Source: Smittia aterrima (Eukaryota > Arthropoda > Insecta > Diptera > Chironomidae). From it: 64,000 nucleotides of DNA. Below, piece after piece: positions 23,840-35,569 of this stretch. Position 1 is the stretch's first letter. Each line of letters begins with the position of its first letter. The notes under the pieces were generated by a model, which was given only the letters and a program-made list of their open reading frames with translations, had not been told where the DNA came from and ran no database searches. The stretch spans positions 15,872,854 to 15,936,853 of the forward strand of contig CP093830.1 of assembly GCA_033063855.1 (NCBI GenBank). Reading direction: 5' to 3'. Both the position numbers and the translations under genes were made by a program.

Positions 23840-26831
23840 TTAGAGCAAATATTTCAATGTGAGTGAAGCTGCAAGGACGAAGATTGACAAAACAATGTTG
23901 CTCGCTCCGAGAGTTGTTGTCGATTGTGAATTGAAGAAGCTTGTGAAATATCCCAAGTTCGCTGCCTGCCAGTCGACAATCGTTCTCGATGAAGCGGTGT
24001 GAGTTAAAATTTGATTGGCTGTCAATAAATCTCCAGCAGCAGCGAGGGTGAGAACAAATTCAGTATAAAGCTCTTCAGTCGAAATACGAGAGGCGATGTT
24101 TGAGTAGACATTTGAAAGAAGTCCAAAGGATGCAATGGCTTGAGCGTTGGCTTTCACGAAGATCATCATCGTTCTGAGAGAAGCTTCTCCCATGTTGATA
24201 GGCGACAAAAGGATTCGAGATCTTTCTGCGGTTGTGAGAACACTGGTGGTGTTAACTGCAAAGCTAAGATAAGAACTAAGGAGCTCTTGATCTTGAGTAC
24301 ATCCAAGGCCAGTGATAACTGCATTTCTAACTGATTGAACTGTCGATTGAACCAACATATCTTTCATAGCTGCGAAAGTTGTGCTGTTGGCTCCGCGAAT
24401 TCCGTTGCAATAAATTGGAGTGATGAGATCAGGAACAATAGCAACTCTGTTAAAAAGCATTCTCTCGAGTTGATTGGTCGTTTGCGTCAAGCATGATTCA
24501 AGCTGCGATTGACAAGCGATATTAATTGCAACGGTTCTCGCATATCGGTCCACTCTTGGCTCGTTATTTCTTATTTGGACTCCCAAACGATTATACAAAG
24601 CTTCAACATTCTTTGCCATGAAGTTCAAGTAATCAGGATAGGAGCTCGACCCTGACAACCATCGTGCCAACAATGTGTTTGCACGATTTGTACTCGACCA
24701 CGGAATGTAGTCAGTTTCCTTCTCCAAGTAGTTCATTATTCTCATTGTGGTGTCATAGTTTAATAAACCAGCACGAGCGAGATGGAATGAATCATCAATG
24801 AGCTGAGCTCGGTTGAGAAGATGCACTTGACTGTAACTAGTTCCATTTCGGTTGAGCTGCTCGATAATCAAGTTCCACAAAGTCTCATCGTAGTTGACAC
24901 GATAGAATGCAGATTGCTGAGTATTCACGATAATCAAATCATTTTCAGCGAAAGCTTTAGGAGCCGAGCTGCTTTGAAGAGTCATTGATCTCTCATTTGC
25001 CATCCAGAAATCAGCAGTTGTCGAAGTGAAGTTAAGATTTGTTCCAACAACATAACTGATTGGTACCCACCAAAGATTCTCGGAAGTTCGGTTCGCGTAC
25101 ATAAAACGGTTTTGTGCGAAGGTTAATGACAAGTTAGAGCGAGTGACATGAATGTAGGGGAATCCTGATTGTAATTCCCAAGACCTCATGATAGTCGCGA
25201 CATTTGGTACAGAACTTCCTGCGTAATCTACATCCACAGCCGTTTGAATTCCTTGGTAAAGGTGGTCGGGAATGCCGTAGTTCAATTGTCTGTTGATCAA
25301 ATAATTATTGAGACCTTTCTTCCACGTAGATGTACCAAAAGCGTGTTGGAACATTTTCAAGACCGAACCAGATTTACTGTAGGCGACGTTGTCGAAAAGT
25401 CTGTCAATTCGATCAGGATTTTCAACGTAATATGTCATGGCACGGACGGTCGGAGAAGCGTCGGATTCAAAAACTGGCTGAACGGTGTCAATTAAGAAAG
25501 TATCATCCCATCTCTCGCCAGGAAATGCTAATGCTGTCATGTGATTTTCGTACAGCGTTGCAAAGCCTTCGTTCAACCACAAGTAGCTCCACCATGCAGG
25601 ACTAACTAGATTACCAAACCATTGATGCTATAAATTGAATAAAGTTGTTATGAATAAATTAAATTGAAAGATCACAAGATAACTCACAGCAAACTCATGA
25701 GAAATTGTTGCAACAATGTTCTCTCTGTCTCTTGTTGTTCCGGTGGCTTCATTGAATAACAAGTAAGGCTCACGATATGTGACGAGTCCCCAATTCTCCA
25801 TGGCACCAGCAGCAAAGTTTGGCATGGCAGCTTGATCCATCTTCGGCAGCGAGTAAGGGAATTCGAGATAACTCGCGAATTGATCTAAAATTTTTCCAGA
25901 CACTTCAAGCGCCAATGTAGCTTCTCCTCTTGCAATTGATTCTGGTTTAGCATAAACTCTTTGCTCTACTGAGTGAGAGTTTTCCGATACAGAAGTGAAA
26001 TCTGATACTACAAAAGCAATCAGATAACTTTGGATTGATGGAGTATCTGCGAATGTCGTTAAAGTGTAACTTGTGCCAGTTTCATCGACTCGAGATGCCT
26101 CCGGCATATTTGAAATCGCATTGTAGCTATTATCGTGTCGGATAGCAATCGAGTAAATTGACCTAATTGCCGGCTCATCGTAGCTATCGTAGCATCAAAG
26201 AAATATTAACAAAGGTTATTAGAAGAGATAAGATAAGACGCGATAAGATTTTCGCTTACCAAGGGAAAGCATGACGCGCGTCAGTTGACTCAAATTGTGT
26301 CGTTGCCAACCACTTTGTTACGCCATTCGCGTCGATGTATGAAGAACGATAGAATCCTGCGTCATCGTTTCGTAAAATTCCAGTATATGTGATCACAATT
26401 GAATAGAGTTGTTGCAGAACTAACGCAGTTTGTGGAGTTATTATAAGAAATTCAACGCTTTCTCGTACAGCCCATGGAACATTGTTTTGGATTACTGCTC
26501 CATTAGAAGCAAGAAGATCCACGTTAGTGATTGTGATTTGACGATAGTGCAACGTAATTGTTGGAGTATTTTCAAGAGCTTGAATCTGAATCGTCACGCG
26601 CCCGTCAAAATTAAAGTTGCCAGAATGAACGTTAGTTGAGAGGTGGACATCATATCGAAGAGGAGTTGTATTGTTAGGTAATCGATATGCAATGCCATCA
26701 ATTGGATCATTGAATGGTCGAATTGTCTCAAAGTCGTCTGAAGTGCGATACAGTTTTCTTGGATTATCAATCGAAGCAGCACTTGCGATTACAACAACAC
26801 TTAGCCATACGGCAATTAACTTCAGCCACAT
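23840..26831 (-). CDS. Aminopeptidase N (M1 family), GPI-anchored type
   Basis: Zinc exopeptidase removing N-terminal residues, typically on the midgut brush border. Exons 26831..26260, 26183..25688 and 25627..23840, 951 aa. The start is the Met before WLKLIAVWLSVVVIASAAS, a good signal peptide; an in-frame Met lies 14 codons upstream. Motifs: FPCYDEP spans the exon 1/2 junction, GAMENWG is the exopeptidase motif, and HEFA|HQWFGN, split by the exon 2/3 intron, continues to the downstream zinc Glu in YLWLNEGFA (HExxH-x18-E). ERAP1-like C-terminal repeats follow. The C-terminus is a hydrophobic tail (SNIVLSIFVLAASLTLKYLL) after a small-residue site, as in GPI-anchored insect APNs. The catalytic set looks complete. 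Confidence 0.95.
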
Positions 26832-26893
26832 ATTTAATATTTCACGCCCGCGAATAAAAACAAACTGAAGCAATTCTACGGAAAACTCTTCGA

Positions 26894-26948
26894 TTTATAC
26901 TGAAATTGTTAGCTGATCATTAGGACACTCAGACTCAAGATAAGATAA
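26894..26948 (-). promoter_or_regulatory. Aminopeptidase promoter: TATA box plus double GATA site
   Basis: On the minus strand a TATAAA box occupies 26899..26894, about 65 bp before the ATG. Just upstream lies a paired GATA motif (GATAAGATAA on the plus strand, 26939..26948). The same decamer recurs in intron 1 (about 26227..26236) with a further GATAAG nearby. GATA factors drive midgut genes in flies, so gut expression is a reasonable inference. Confidence 0.55.
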
Positions 26949-27239
26949 TCATGACTCGACATCACCTAAAATTTTTTTGCCATTGGATAATCGAAGCGTT
27001 ATCAACCGTCGTTCATATCAGAAAAGTTTTATAGCTCTATTCCGCGTATGTGACAAGTGATCAATCTTGGTTCAATTGAATCTAAAGCAATGTTATCTTA
27101 AAGCTTTCGAATTTAATCTGAAAAAAGTTTTTGTTTTAGCAATCACAAATTCCGAGATTCAAGTCTGATTCACGACCGTAAATCTTTTCTTTCTTGTGGA
27201 ATCAAAACAATTTCACTTCTAGTCGCTCCATTGTTGTCG

Positions 27240-28626
27240 ACAAGAACAGTCGCTTGTTCTCTTTGGACTTTAATGTGAAAAATATAAAATTAAATTACGA
27301 CCTTCTCTTACCTTTTCATGTCTGCGATGCACTTCAAATCTTTTATATCTCACTTTATGTCTGAATACACTTTCAGTGTGAGAAATGATGTTCATCAGTT
27401 GTTGAGAATCTCGAGAGCACTTTGCACACCTTTCCTTTGTAGAAGAACGTATTTTCAGAGGTATTTTCTCATTGGAGATTCCATGCGACATAAGTCTTAA
27501 GTGTAGATCTAAGGGAAATATTTAAGTAAAATAAGTGGACTCTTCTTCGAATTTGCATTTTCTTTGAAACTCAAACAATTGTCGTAGATATAACTCTTTG
27601 GCTTGGGATCTTCGTTCGCGACTCGTTTCAACGTTGACGGCAACTAATTGGGGCCTTGACATTAAATCTGAAAACATCAAACAAATCATGAATCAAATCT
27701 GTCATGTCAGTAATAATAAATTTCTTCTAGCAATTTCGCTTTCAAATTATTTGCCGAATTGCCTAAAATGAGAAAACTGCAGGCAGAGATGTTGTATTTG
27801 TAGTTGGGGAAACCGAAAACATTCATACTGAATGAGATTTGAGAGAAAGATATGATAAGATGAGATCCTGGAATTGAATGTGTAGCAAAGACCAAGTTCA
27901 TCAGTTAGGATTGACGAGAAGAAAAATGTTTTATCCGTAGACGAGATGCTGATGTTCTGGGGCAATTTATTCGAAATCTTCATCATGATCTGAAAGCAAG
28001 AAAAGCGGAAACAAAATCTCTAAACATTCGGTTGCACAATGAATAAAATTACATCGATATAATCGTCCACGTCGAAGTAATTCTCATCATCATCGTCTAG
28101 CAAGTCTTCGACACTGTTGATTGTAAAGTGAGCCAAGCTTCTCATGAATCTCATTAGCTTCGGATCTTCACGTTGGGATTGTTGAATCCGTATTCGCTGT
28201 GGTTGACATTGTAACGAGATAAATTGCTTCAAAGGAGAACGAAAATCGCTTACGTCAACAGTTCCTCCACAGCAGTCTCGTTCAGCTTGTTCCGTAGACA
28301 AAGAATAATGGGCGGAAATGTGATGTTACGATTCAAACAATCCCGATCGAAAAAACTCTTGGAAGCGAAAGGTACAATATCGAAAGGCAATTGAGATTGA
28401 AAATTCACGAACTGTGAAAAATAATATTTCTTACTTTAAGCCGATAATATCGCCAAGGTTTAGCTTGAGAAGCGTTCACTTCCGAACGTCAGTCATCGTT
28501 CAATTCAAAATCACTCAACTGACGAGTTTTGACCTTCCGTTGAAAACGTTTTTTTTTTCAAGCAATTGAATGGAAAATCGTTAGCGAATGAAAGAAAATT
28601 CTATTGAATGAAAAATTAATTTCTGG
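27240..28626 (-). pseudogene. Degenerate pickpocket (DEG/ENaC) copy, inverted relative to 33.6-35.6 kb
   Basis: Minus-strand sequence closely similar to the plus-strand pickpocket gene at 33709..35569, including intron sequence and about 130 bp of 5' flank, so it arose by DNA duplication and not retrotransposition. It is broken in several ways. The exon for the first transmembrane segment is missing. One base is lost near 28176-28183, so the frame soon meets stops. Segments of roughly 65 and 45 bp inside the exon 5/6 region are deleted, and the block before the FFYK-type motif is shortened. Similarity fades near 27240, before the second transmembrane segment. Short ORFs such as 28020..28301 are shadows of the old frame. 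Confidence 0.85.
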
Positions 28627-28977
28627 CAGCTTTTGTGAGTTGAAGGAGTAATTGTTCAATTAAAGCAATCTCGCTACTGAAATCAAACGTTTACCAAAGT
28701 GAAACCGAAGAGCTTGAGGCAATCAATTCGAATGAATTCTATAAACTTTTACTTAATCGAGAGAAATATTTTCATTTCAAATCGAAATGAAGTTTTGAGT
28801 TTTTGAGGTCTCTAAACTTTGTTAAGGAAAGTAACAATTTTCCTAAACCTGAAGAGTCTTCCATGAAACTTTTAGCTCGATTTTGATGAGAAAAGTTCCT
28901 TTCAATTGAAAAGTAATCAAACATTTCGGTTTTATTGATTGTCTAATAATTTATTTTATCAAACTATGTCAGGGTCT

Positions 28978-29421
28978 TCACTCAAAATAAATTGCATAAC
29001 AAATCCCTATAGCGGTGAAGTTTGGACTGTCGTAGATGTAGGTCACGTTTGAATCTTTCAAAGGATCCCACAAGTGTTTCGAAGAATAGTTCACGTCCTG
29101 CATAAACTTTTCGCAAACAGAAACGAGGACGATGAGTCGGTATCTATGAAAATAAAAGTTGTAGCAACGCTCTCATTGAATTTCAATTCTCTGTTTTCAC
29201 CTGTCATATTTCTTTGCCTTCACGAGCTCGATGATTTCGTCAGTAACCGTTCTACACATCGCGACCGAAAGTTTTGAATCGAATCGATCGAATTTCGAGA
29301 AATGCTCGTTCATGACTTCTTTCAGAATTAGCTCTACATGTTCTCTGTTAAACGGGTTCTTCGACTCAAGACGATAAGAGTTTTGGAATTTTACTGATGG
29401 ACGTTGATTGGGATTCGCCAT
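28978..29421 (-). CDS. Dynein light chain Tctex-type 2B (TCTEX1D2-like)
   Basis: Accessory light chain of cytoplasmic dynein-2, which powers retrograde intraflagellar transport in cilia. Two exons, 29421..29201 and 29143..28978, joined in phase 2 over a 57-bp intron, 128 aa, the family length. Residues 13-70 give SYRLESKNPFNREHVE, DSKLSVAMCRTVTDEIIE and VKAKKYDR. Exon 2 gives YRLIVLVSVCEK, SSKHLWDP and the terminal FTAIGICYAIYFE strand, the normal Tctex1 dimer fold. The gene lies between the arms of the pickpocket inverted duplication and has no duplicate of its own here. Confidence 0.88.
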
Positions 29422-30952
29422 CGCTGACGAACCACTTTCTCCTTAGAGCCACTTGAATCGACTGACATCAAATTCCGAATCTACCTTTGTATTTTTTTTT
29501 ACGTTCATCGTTTGTGTAACAAAATTTATGCGAGACTATAATTTGGAATCGAAAGTGACGTTTCGACATCAGGTGCGATAAACCTTTCGGCATTGAGTGA
29601 TTTAAAAGTTCTTAGAAGAGAAATAAAGGTTGCGAAGAAAGGGATTTGTGGTTTCTTCAGATGTTTGATCGATAAACAACGCGAATCTTGGTTGACATGA
29701 CAAAGAATATGTTAAGGAGTTTGATGGTAAGGTCGTTGATTATTTATAACTCGGGGGAAAGTCACGTGAAGACTATTTTTAGCGGTAAACCTCAAGAAAA
29801 GTCGCCTCGTAAAATTCATTTCGCTTTTTGCACTTACAAAGGAACAACGCTCGTTCCTTGGCAACGAAAAACTTTTAAAATTTCAATTTACATTGACAAA
29901 GTGAGATGGAAAAAATCATTCAGCAGAAAAGCTCAGAATTTGATTTGATATATTTCTCGATTTAACAATTTATTTGAAACAAAAAGCTATGATGAGCGTG
30001 GTTAGAATTTATTTTAAATGAATTTTTTTGTTCATGAAATTGGTTTGAATTAAGCTTTCGATTCAGAAAATAAATCGAAGTGTGATTGCAGTCGCGTTTC
30101 GCAGAACACGCACTTTGCCAAATTGCTTTGATCATTCGCACGAAATGCAAAAGCCGAGCACAAAAATAAAATGTTGTTTATGTTTGCCTTCAATTGATGT
30201 GCAAAGGCGCAATCAATTCGATGTCTGCGTTTGCAAAATGATTTGTTAAACAAAATTTTATGGAGCGAAGGAGTTTCGATTTTTCATCACGAGAAAATTC
30301 TCTTGAGTTTCTCTCGATTTTATTTGTAGTTTCACACACAAAAGACTTTTCTTCTCAGTCGTTCGTCGCCTTCACCGTTGATTAGCTCATCTTTCATTTT
30401 AATACTTTTCGTCTAGTTGAAGCAAGAGTTAAATTTAAATTTCAAATGCAACAATTCGTAATCGTTCAGTGCACGTGTCTCAATTTGATTTTGATTCAAA
30501 AAGTGTGAATTTCAGGAATTCTCAATATTCAGACATTCACACACAACAACTGTGACTTCTTTAGTTTCGTGATTTGAACTCGAACAAGATCAAACATCTG
30601 CCCGAGAAGCATCTCATGATTTATGACAAAAGGGAAATAAAATTTTTCTTCACTCCAAACATTTGTTCAAAACATAAAAAAACTCGTCTCGAGTGAAATT
30701 TGAGCGAGTGTCGAAATGTAAACAGAAATTGACAGTTTCTGATGTCGCTCATGTGCATGATTTTCGAAGAAAGGTTTAACGAGAGCAGCAAACTAAAGTA
30801 AACAATTACTCGCGCTACACATGTCGGTTGAAGTAAGAGAAGTGGAGTAACTTTTCTCTAAGCGGAAACTGAAATCTTTTCTTCAAACTTCTAAGCTCGT
30901 TCTTCCTTGCTGTGTGTGAAGAATTAAAAGAATAGAAAGAACAAAGATTAGA
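29422..30952. other. Divergent intergenic interval
   Basis: About 1.5 kb between the Tctex-type light chain and the NADPH oxidase, transcribed away from each other. It contains AT-rich sequence and short random ORFs only. No repeats or structured elements were recognised. Confidence 0.5.
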
Positions 30953-33394
30953 ATGGATGAGGCGGAAGCTAAATCATGCCTCCACTCAGCCAAGAAGTTT
31001 ATTTTCCGGCTCATTTTTCCTGTGAGTAAACCCGCGGAAAAAGAAAGTTTTATCAACAATTTAATCGCTAGGTGGTTATGTTGATTGGCTGCTTTCTTCT
31101 CTATTGCAAAGCATATCACGCCTTCAATAAAGACGAGCGCTTTTATTACCTGCGAAAGATACTTGGGGTAGGTCGCGGAAAACTTTCCCGCAAACACATG
31201 ATTTCTGATATTTATTTAAACCTCTTCCCCTCGTTCTCCGGTAACTTTCCGCACGATGAAGCAAGGATTGTGTGTCGCTCGTGCCACAGCCGTTGTCATC
31301 AATATCTGCGCTGTTCTTATCATCCTTCCTGTGTGCAAAACATTCAACAAACTCATTCATAAAGCTCTCAGCAAGCTTTCAATTCACTTCCTGGCTATGT
31401 ATCTTCAAAAACTTAAAACCATCCATCAATTTCTCGCCATGACCTTAGTCTTCACATCTCGTATGTGTTTATAAATGTGAATCGACCTTTGTATCTCATT
31501 CTATCAATCACTCATTAGTTATTCATTCAGCTGTGCACTTCTTCAATGCTATCAACTACATTAAATACTTTGATCCGATGCTTGCTGAAATAAGTTGGGC
31601 ACGAGACGAGGAAGACGTAAGTTAATCAAGACTCATTGTACAATTAATCAGTTGCTTTCTCTTCTAGAACGTGTTTCGCTTGATGTTCTTGACACCAGTC
31701 TCGTTTTCTGGCTGGACAATGGTTGCATGTTTGATAATAATTTGGACATTCTCTACACGCCAAATGCGCGAGTATTTCTACAACAGTTTTATAGGAGTTC
31801 ATCATCTGTTTTTGTTGTTCTACGTCATGATGTATTACCATCCTGTGAGGTGGAGTCGAAAATAGACAATTTGATCACGATTTATCACTCACTCAAGTTG
31901 TTGACTTTCAGTAACATCATAAAGTATCAGGATAACGTGACAAATTCGCCCGCAGCGTGTGATCTGATGGGAAAGTTGAACACGTCTCACGCTGGGATAT
32001 ACATGAAAATATTTTGCAACGAGAAGCCAAAGTTCACCGCGGGGAAGAAAAACGTAAGAAAACGCTCCAAGATTTCCCTTCAGGAGATAACGATTATTCA
32101 ACTCGTTTTTCAGTTCTGGATTTGGCCATCGCTTGCTCTTCTTATTTACTGCTTTGATCATATCTTCCGTTACTTTCAACGCTTCTTCTCCCGTATCAAG
32201 ACCATATCGATGGCATTGCCAACTGACAGCGCAATCTTACTCTCGTTTAAAATCAATGAACACATTTCTATCCGACCCGGTCAATACATTTTACTGCAAT
32301 GCGAGAATCTTTCAACCCTCGAATGGCATCCGTTCACGATAACCGACTTTGTCATTGAAGAGAAGCGAACTTTATTCACTTTAGCGATCTCAGTTCGTGG
32401 TGATTGGACTGGTGAACTTTATCAAAAGATTCTCAAAATTAATTCCGAGAAGTTGAGAAGGAGAAAATCGCGTCATCGCAAACAACCGAGGAAGCTTATT
32501 TTTGTCTTAGATGGCCCCTTTGCAAGTCCGATGGAGTCAATTGTATTCAATGAACGAGTCGTTTTGATTGGCGCTGGAATTGGAGTTGCCCCGTTTATCT
32601 CAATTTTCAATTACATTTTGTGAGCATTGCACTGAAGGGAAAACTAAATCCAACGAAACGAGTTGAATTGAAATGAGATCTTAGCAATGAGTAAATTGAC
32701 ACTGCAGTAATTAACTCTCAGATAGTTCAACTGTAATCTTGTTTAAATTAGAGAGATTTCAATCGTTTCGTTGATTGTTATTGACTTGCAATGAAGTAAT
32801 TTCCCTTTCTAGGAAAACCACAAAAGCATTGACCTTGAAAAGAATTCACTTCATTTGGATTGCGCGTGACTTAAAGGATTTCACTTTGTTTGCGAAGACG
32901 CTTTGCGAATTGAATCAAATGGTTTGTAAATATTAATTCTCCCATCTTCTAGGATTAAGAATCTTGAACGGTTTAACCCTCAAGAGCTTTCTTCTAGTTC
33001 TGGAATGATAATCAGCCAGACAGATTACAAATGAGATTTTATGTGACAAGCTCATCGACGAGAAATGTTGCTTTAGTAGATGAAGAGTCATCGAGAACTC
33101 CAGAAGAATTGTTTGGCAATCATGTTGAGTTTATGATGTCTCGAGTTTATAATGGAAGACCCAACTGGAATTTTTTATTCAACTACTGGTCGTCGCTCTA
33201 CAATCAGTAAAGAACAAGAAATGAAACGTTTGCAGAATTTCCTTCCAATTAAACTTTTCCTTCTTTCGTTTAGTGATCCCGTCAGCATTTTCTCCCGCGG
33301 GCCAAAGTCAATGAACAAAGACTTGGAGAAAGTTTGCAGTCGATACAAGCAGAAGGGATTCGATTTTCGATTCATTCACGAAGCTTTCAATTGA
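30953..33394 (+). CDS. NOX2-type NADPH oxidase without EF-hands
   Basis: Transmembrane flavocytochrome moving electrons from NADPH to oxygen to make superoxide. Ten exons: 30953..31021, 31072..31167, 31262..31460, 31531..31616, 31668..31849, 31912..32053, 32114..32619, 32813..32921, 32998..33206 and 33274..33394, all phase-consistent, 572 aa (NOX2 is about 570). Heme ligands keep NOX2 spacing: a His pair 14 apart (IHQF...PVHFF) and a second pair in GVHHLFLLFYVMMYYH. The FAD motif is LEWHPFT, the NADPH loop is GAGIGVAPF, and NGRPNWNFLF is present. There are no N-terminal EF-hands, unlike NOX5 or DUOX. Near the C-terminus the usual CGP motif reads SRGP. A Lys/Arg-rich insert (KLRRRKSRHRKQPRK) sits in the FAD/NADPH region. 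It may correspond to the NOX2-like gene reported in mosquitoes. Confidence 0.92.
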
Positions 33395-33570
33395 AAATCG
33401 ATCATAAAGTTTAGCAGTGTCAGTCATAAATCTTCAAGTTGTGTTCCGAAGAATTCAGAACTTGATGGAAAATCGAATAAATCGGATAAAATGGATCGAG
33501 CTTTTTAATGTTGTTTGATTTCAGCAGCAAGATTTCTCCAATTCAACAATTACTTTTACACTCACAAAAG

Positions 33571-35290
33571 CCACGAAAATTAATTTTTCACATTTCTCAT
33601 TCAATAGAATTTTCTTTCATTCGCTAACGATTTTCCATTCAATTGCTCGAAAAAAAGTTTGTATCGGAAGTTCAAACTCGTCAGTTGAGTGAGCAATCGA
33701 ATTGAGCGATGACTGAGAAATCAAAAGTTCCTAAACGAGGACAACGAAAGTTTCTCATCTATTACCTCGAGCATTCGAGCCTTCATTGCGTTTGGCATCT
33801 GTCGAGATTTCGCCGAAACCATCTCATCGAGACGTAACAAAAATCGATTTAATTTTCATTTTTCACCGTTTGCAAATTCATCAACGTCACTCAATCCACA
33901 ATTTTCCACTTCGCAGAATCTTTTGGAGCTTAACCATCATCACTTTCATGGGCCTAGCGAGCTCTACAGCGACGGTCTTTTGGAAGCGTTACTTGTACAA
34001 CCCAACAGTTGTGACGATCGATCGGGATTATTTGAATCGCAACATCACATTTCCGCCCATTACTCTTTGTCTACGGAACAAGCTGAACGAGACTGCTGTG
34101 GAGGAACTGTTGACGTAAGCGATTTTCGTTCTCCTTTGAAGCAATTTATCTCGTTACAATGTCAACCACAGCGAATACGGATTCAACGAATCTCAACGTG
34201 AAGATCCGAAGCTAATGAGATTCATGAGAAGCTTGGCTCACTTTACAATCAACAGTCTCGAAGACTTGCTAGACGATGATGATGAGAATTACTTCGACGT
34301 GGACGATTATATCGATGTAATTTTATTCATTGTGCAACCGAATGTTTAGAGATTTTATTTCCGCTTTTCTTGCTTTCAGATCATGATGAAGATTTCGAAT
34401 AAATTGCCCCAGAACATCAGCATTTCGTCTACGGATAAAACATTTTTCTTCTCGCCAATCCTAACTGATGAACTTGGTCTTTGCTACACATTCAATTCCA
34501 GGATCTCATCTTATCTCTCGCCCACGTAAGGATCAAAATCTCATTCAGGATGAACGTTTTCGGTTTCCCCAACTCCAAATACAACATCTCTGCCTGCAGT
34601 TTTCTCATTTTAGGAAATTCGGCAAATAAATCGAAAGCGAAATTGCTTGAGGAAATTAATTATTACGATGGTGATGCCACCGCAGTTGCTGCTGATTTGA
34701 CGAACAACGTCGACGTAAGAGCTTTGGCGCTTACATGACAGATTTGATTCATGATTTGTTTGATGTTTTCAGATTTATTATCACGGCCCCAATGAGTTGC
34801 CGTCAACGTTGAGACGAGTCGCGAACGAAGATCCCAAGCAAAAGAGTTATATCTCATTAGTTCTTGTTCCTGTCATGATAAAGTCGCAAGAAAGAACACG
34901 ACAATTGTTTGAGTTTCAAAGAAAATGCAAATTCGAAGAAGAGTCCACTCTCACATATTTCCCTCAGATCTACACTCAGGACTTATGTCGCATGGATTGT
35001 CGAATGAGAAAATACCTCGAGATCTGTGATTGCTTGCCATTCTTCTACAAACGGAAAGGTGCGCAAAGAGTTCTCGAGATTCTCAACAACTGACGAACAC
35101 CATTTCTCACTCTTTTTTTTTTATCTGAAAGTAGATTCAGACACAAAGTGCGATATAAAAGGGTTGAAGTGCATTGCAGACATAAAAGGTGAGAGAAGCT
35201 TGTAACGTAACTCAATTTTACATTTTGCACGTTAAATCCAATTAAACAGAATCCGTTGACGAAACTGGAACAAACGACTGCTCGTGTCTG
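33571..35290 (+). repeat. Plus-strand arm of the pickpocket inverted duplication
   Basis: This arm matches the minus-strand sequence 27240..28626 in inverse orientation. The match starts in non-coding flank (for example GAATTTTCTTTCATTCGC near 33610) and runs through exons and introns to exon 8. The arms are separated by about 4.9 kb holding the Tctex-type and NOX genes. The arms differ in length because the other copy has several deletions. Confidence 0.8.
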
Positions 35291-35569
35291 AAAGATTGTA
35301 ACGACATTAGATACTCAGTCCAAGCATCGAACACAATGTTTTGGTTTCACAACTCGCGAGTATCGTGGACGATGATGCAGACGAAAATGATTTACAAGCG
35401 CGAACTCATTCATGGATTCATCGAGGCTATGGTGTCGACTGGAGCAAACTTTTCACTCTTTGTTGGCATGAGTTCCCTGACATTCGTTGAAATATTTTTC
35501 TTCGTGTTTTTGAGGATAAAAATTAGAATTTCTAAGCTCGCAAGGCGAATACGAAACCTAATCAAATAG
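33709..35569 (+). CDS. Pickpocket-like DEG/ENaC sodium channel subunit
   Basis: Trimeric amiloride-type sodium channel subunit; insect pickpockets serve chemo-, mechano- and nociception and fluid balance. Exons 33709..33833, 33917..34114, 34172..34316, 34380..34525, 34549..34714, 34773..35058, 35132..35188 and 35250..35569, 480 aa. The N-terminus has YYLEHSSLHCVWHL, then TM1 (IFWSLTIITFMGLASSTATV). The ectodomain shows FPPITLCLRN, DELGLCYTFNS, CRMDCRM and ICDCLPFFYK. The DEG motif and TM2 read GANFSLFVGMSSLTFVEIFFF. The introns are short. The interval between exons 4 and 5 is only 23 nt (34526..34548) with perfect GTAAGG...TTCAG ends; an alternative acceptor at 34599 makes a 74-nt intron and drops 17 residues. 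Function of this copy is therefore likely but unproven. Confidence 0.88.

Noticed and set aside
27270..27491. Independent minus-strand gene of 73 codons
   Set aside because: It overlaps the degenerate pickpocket copy and aligns with non-coding and exon 7 sequence of the plus-strand gene in the wrong frame.
31595..32623. 342-codon continuous NOX ORF as a single exon
   Set aside because: Its first part is a frame shadow of exon 5. Exons 5, 6 and 7 are separated by clear GT-AG introns (31850..31911 and 32054..32113), and only the spliced form matches NOX2.
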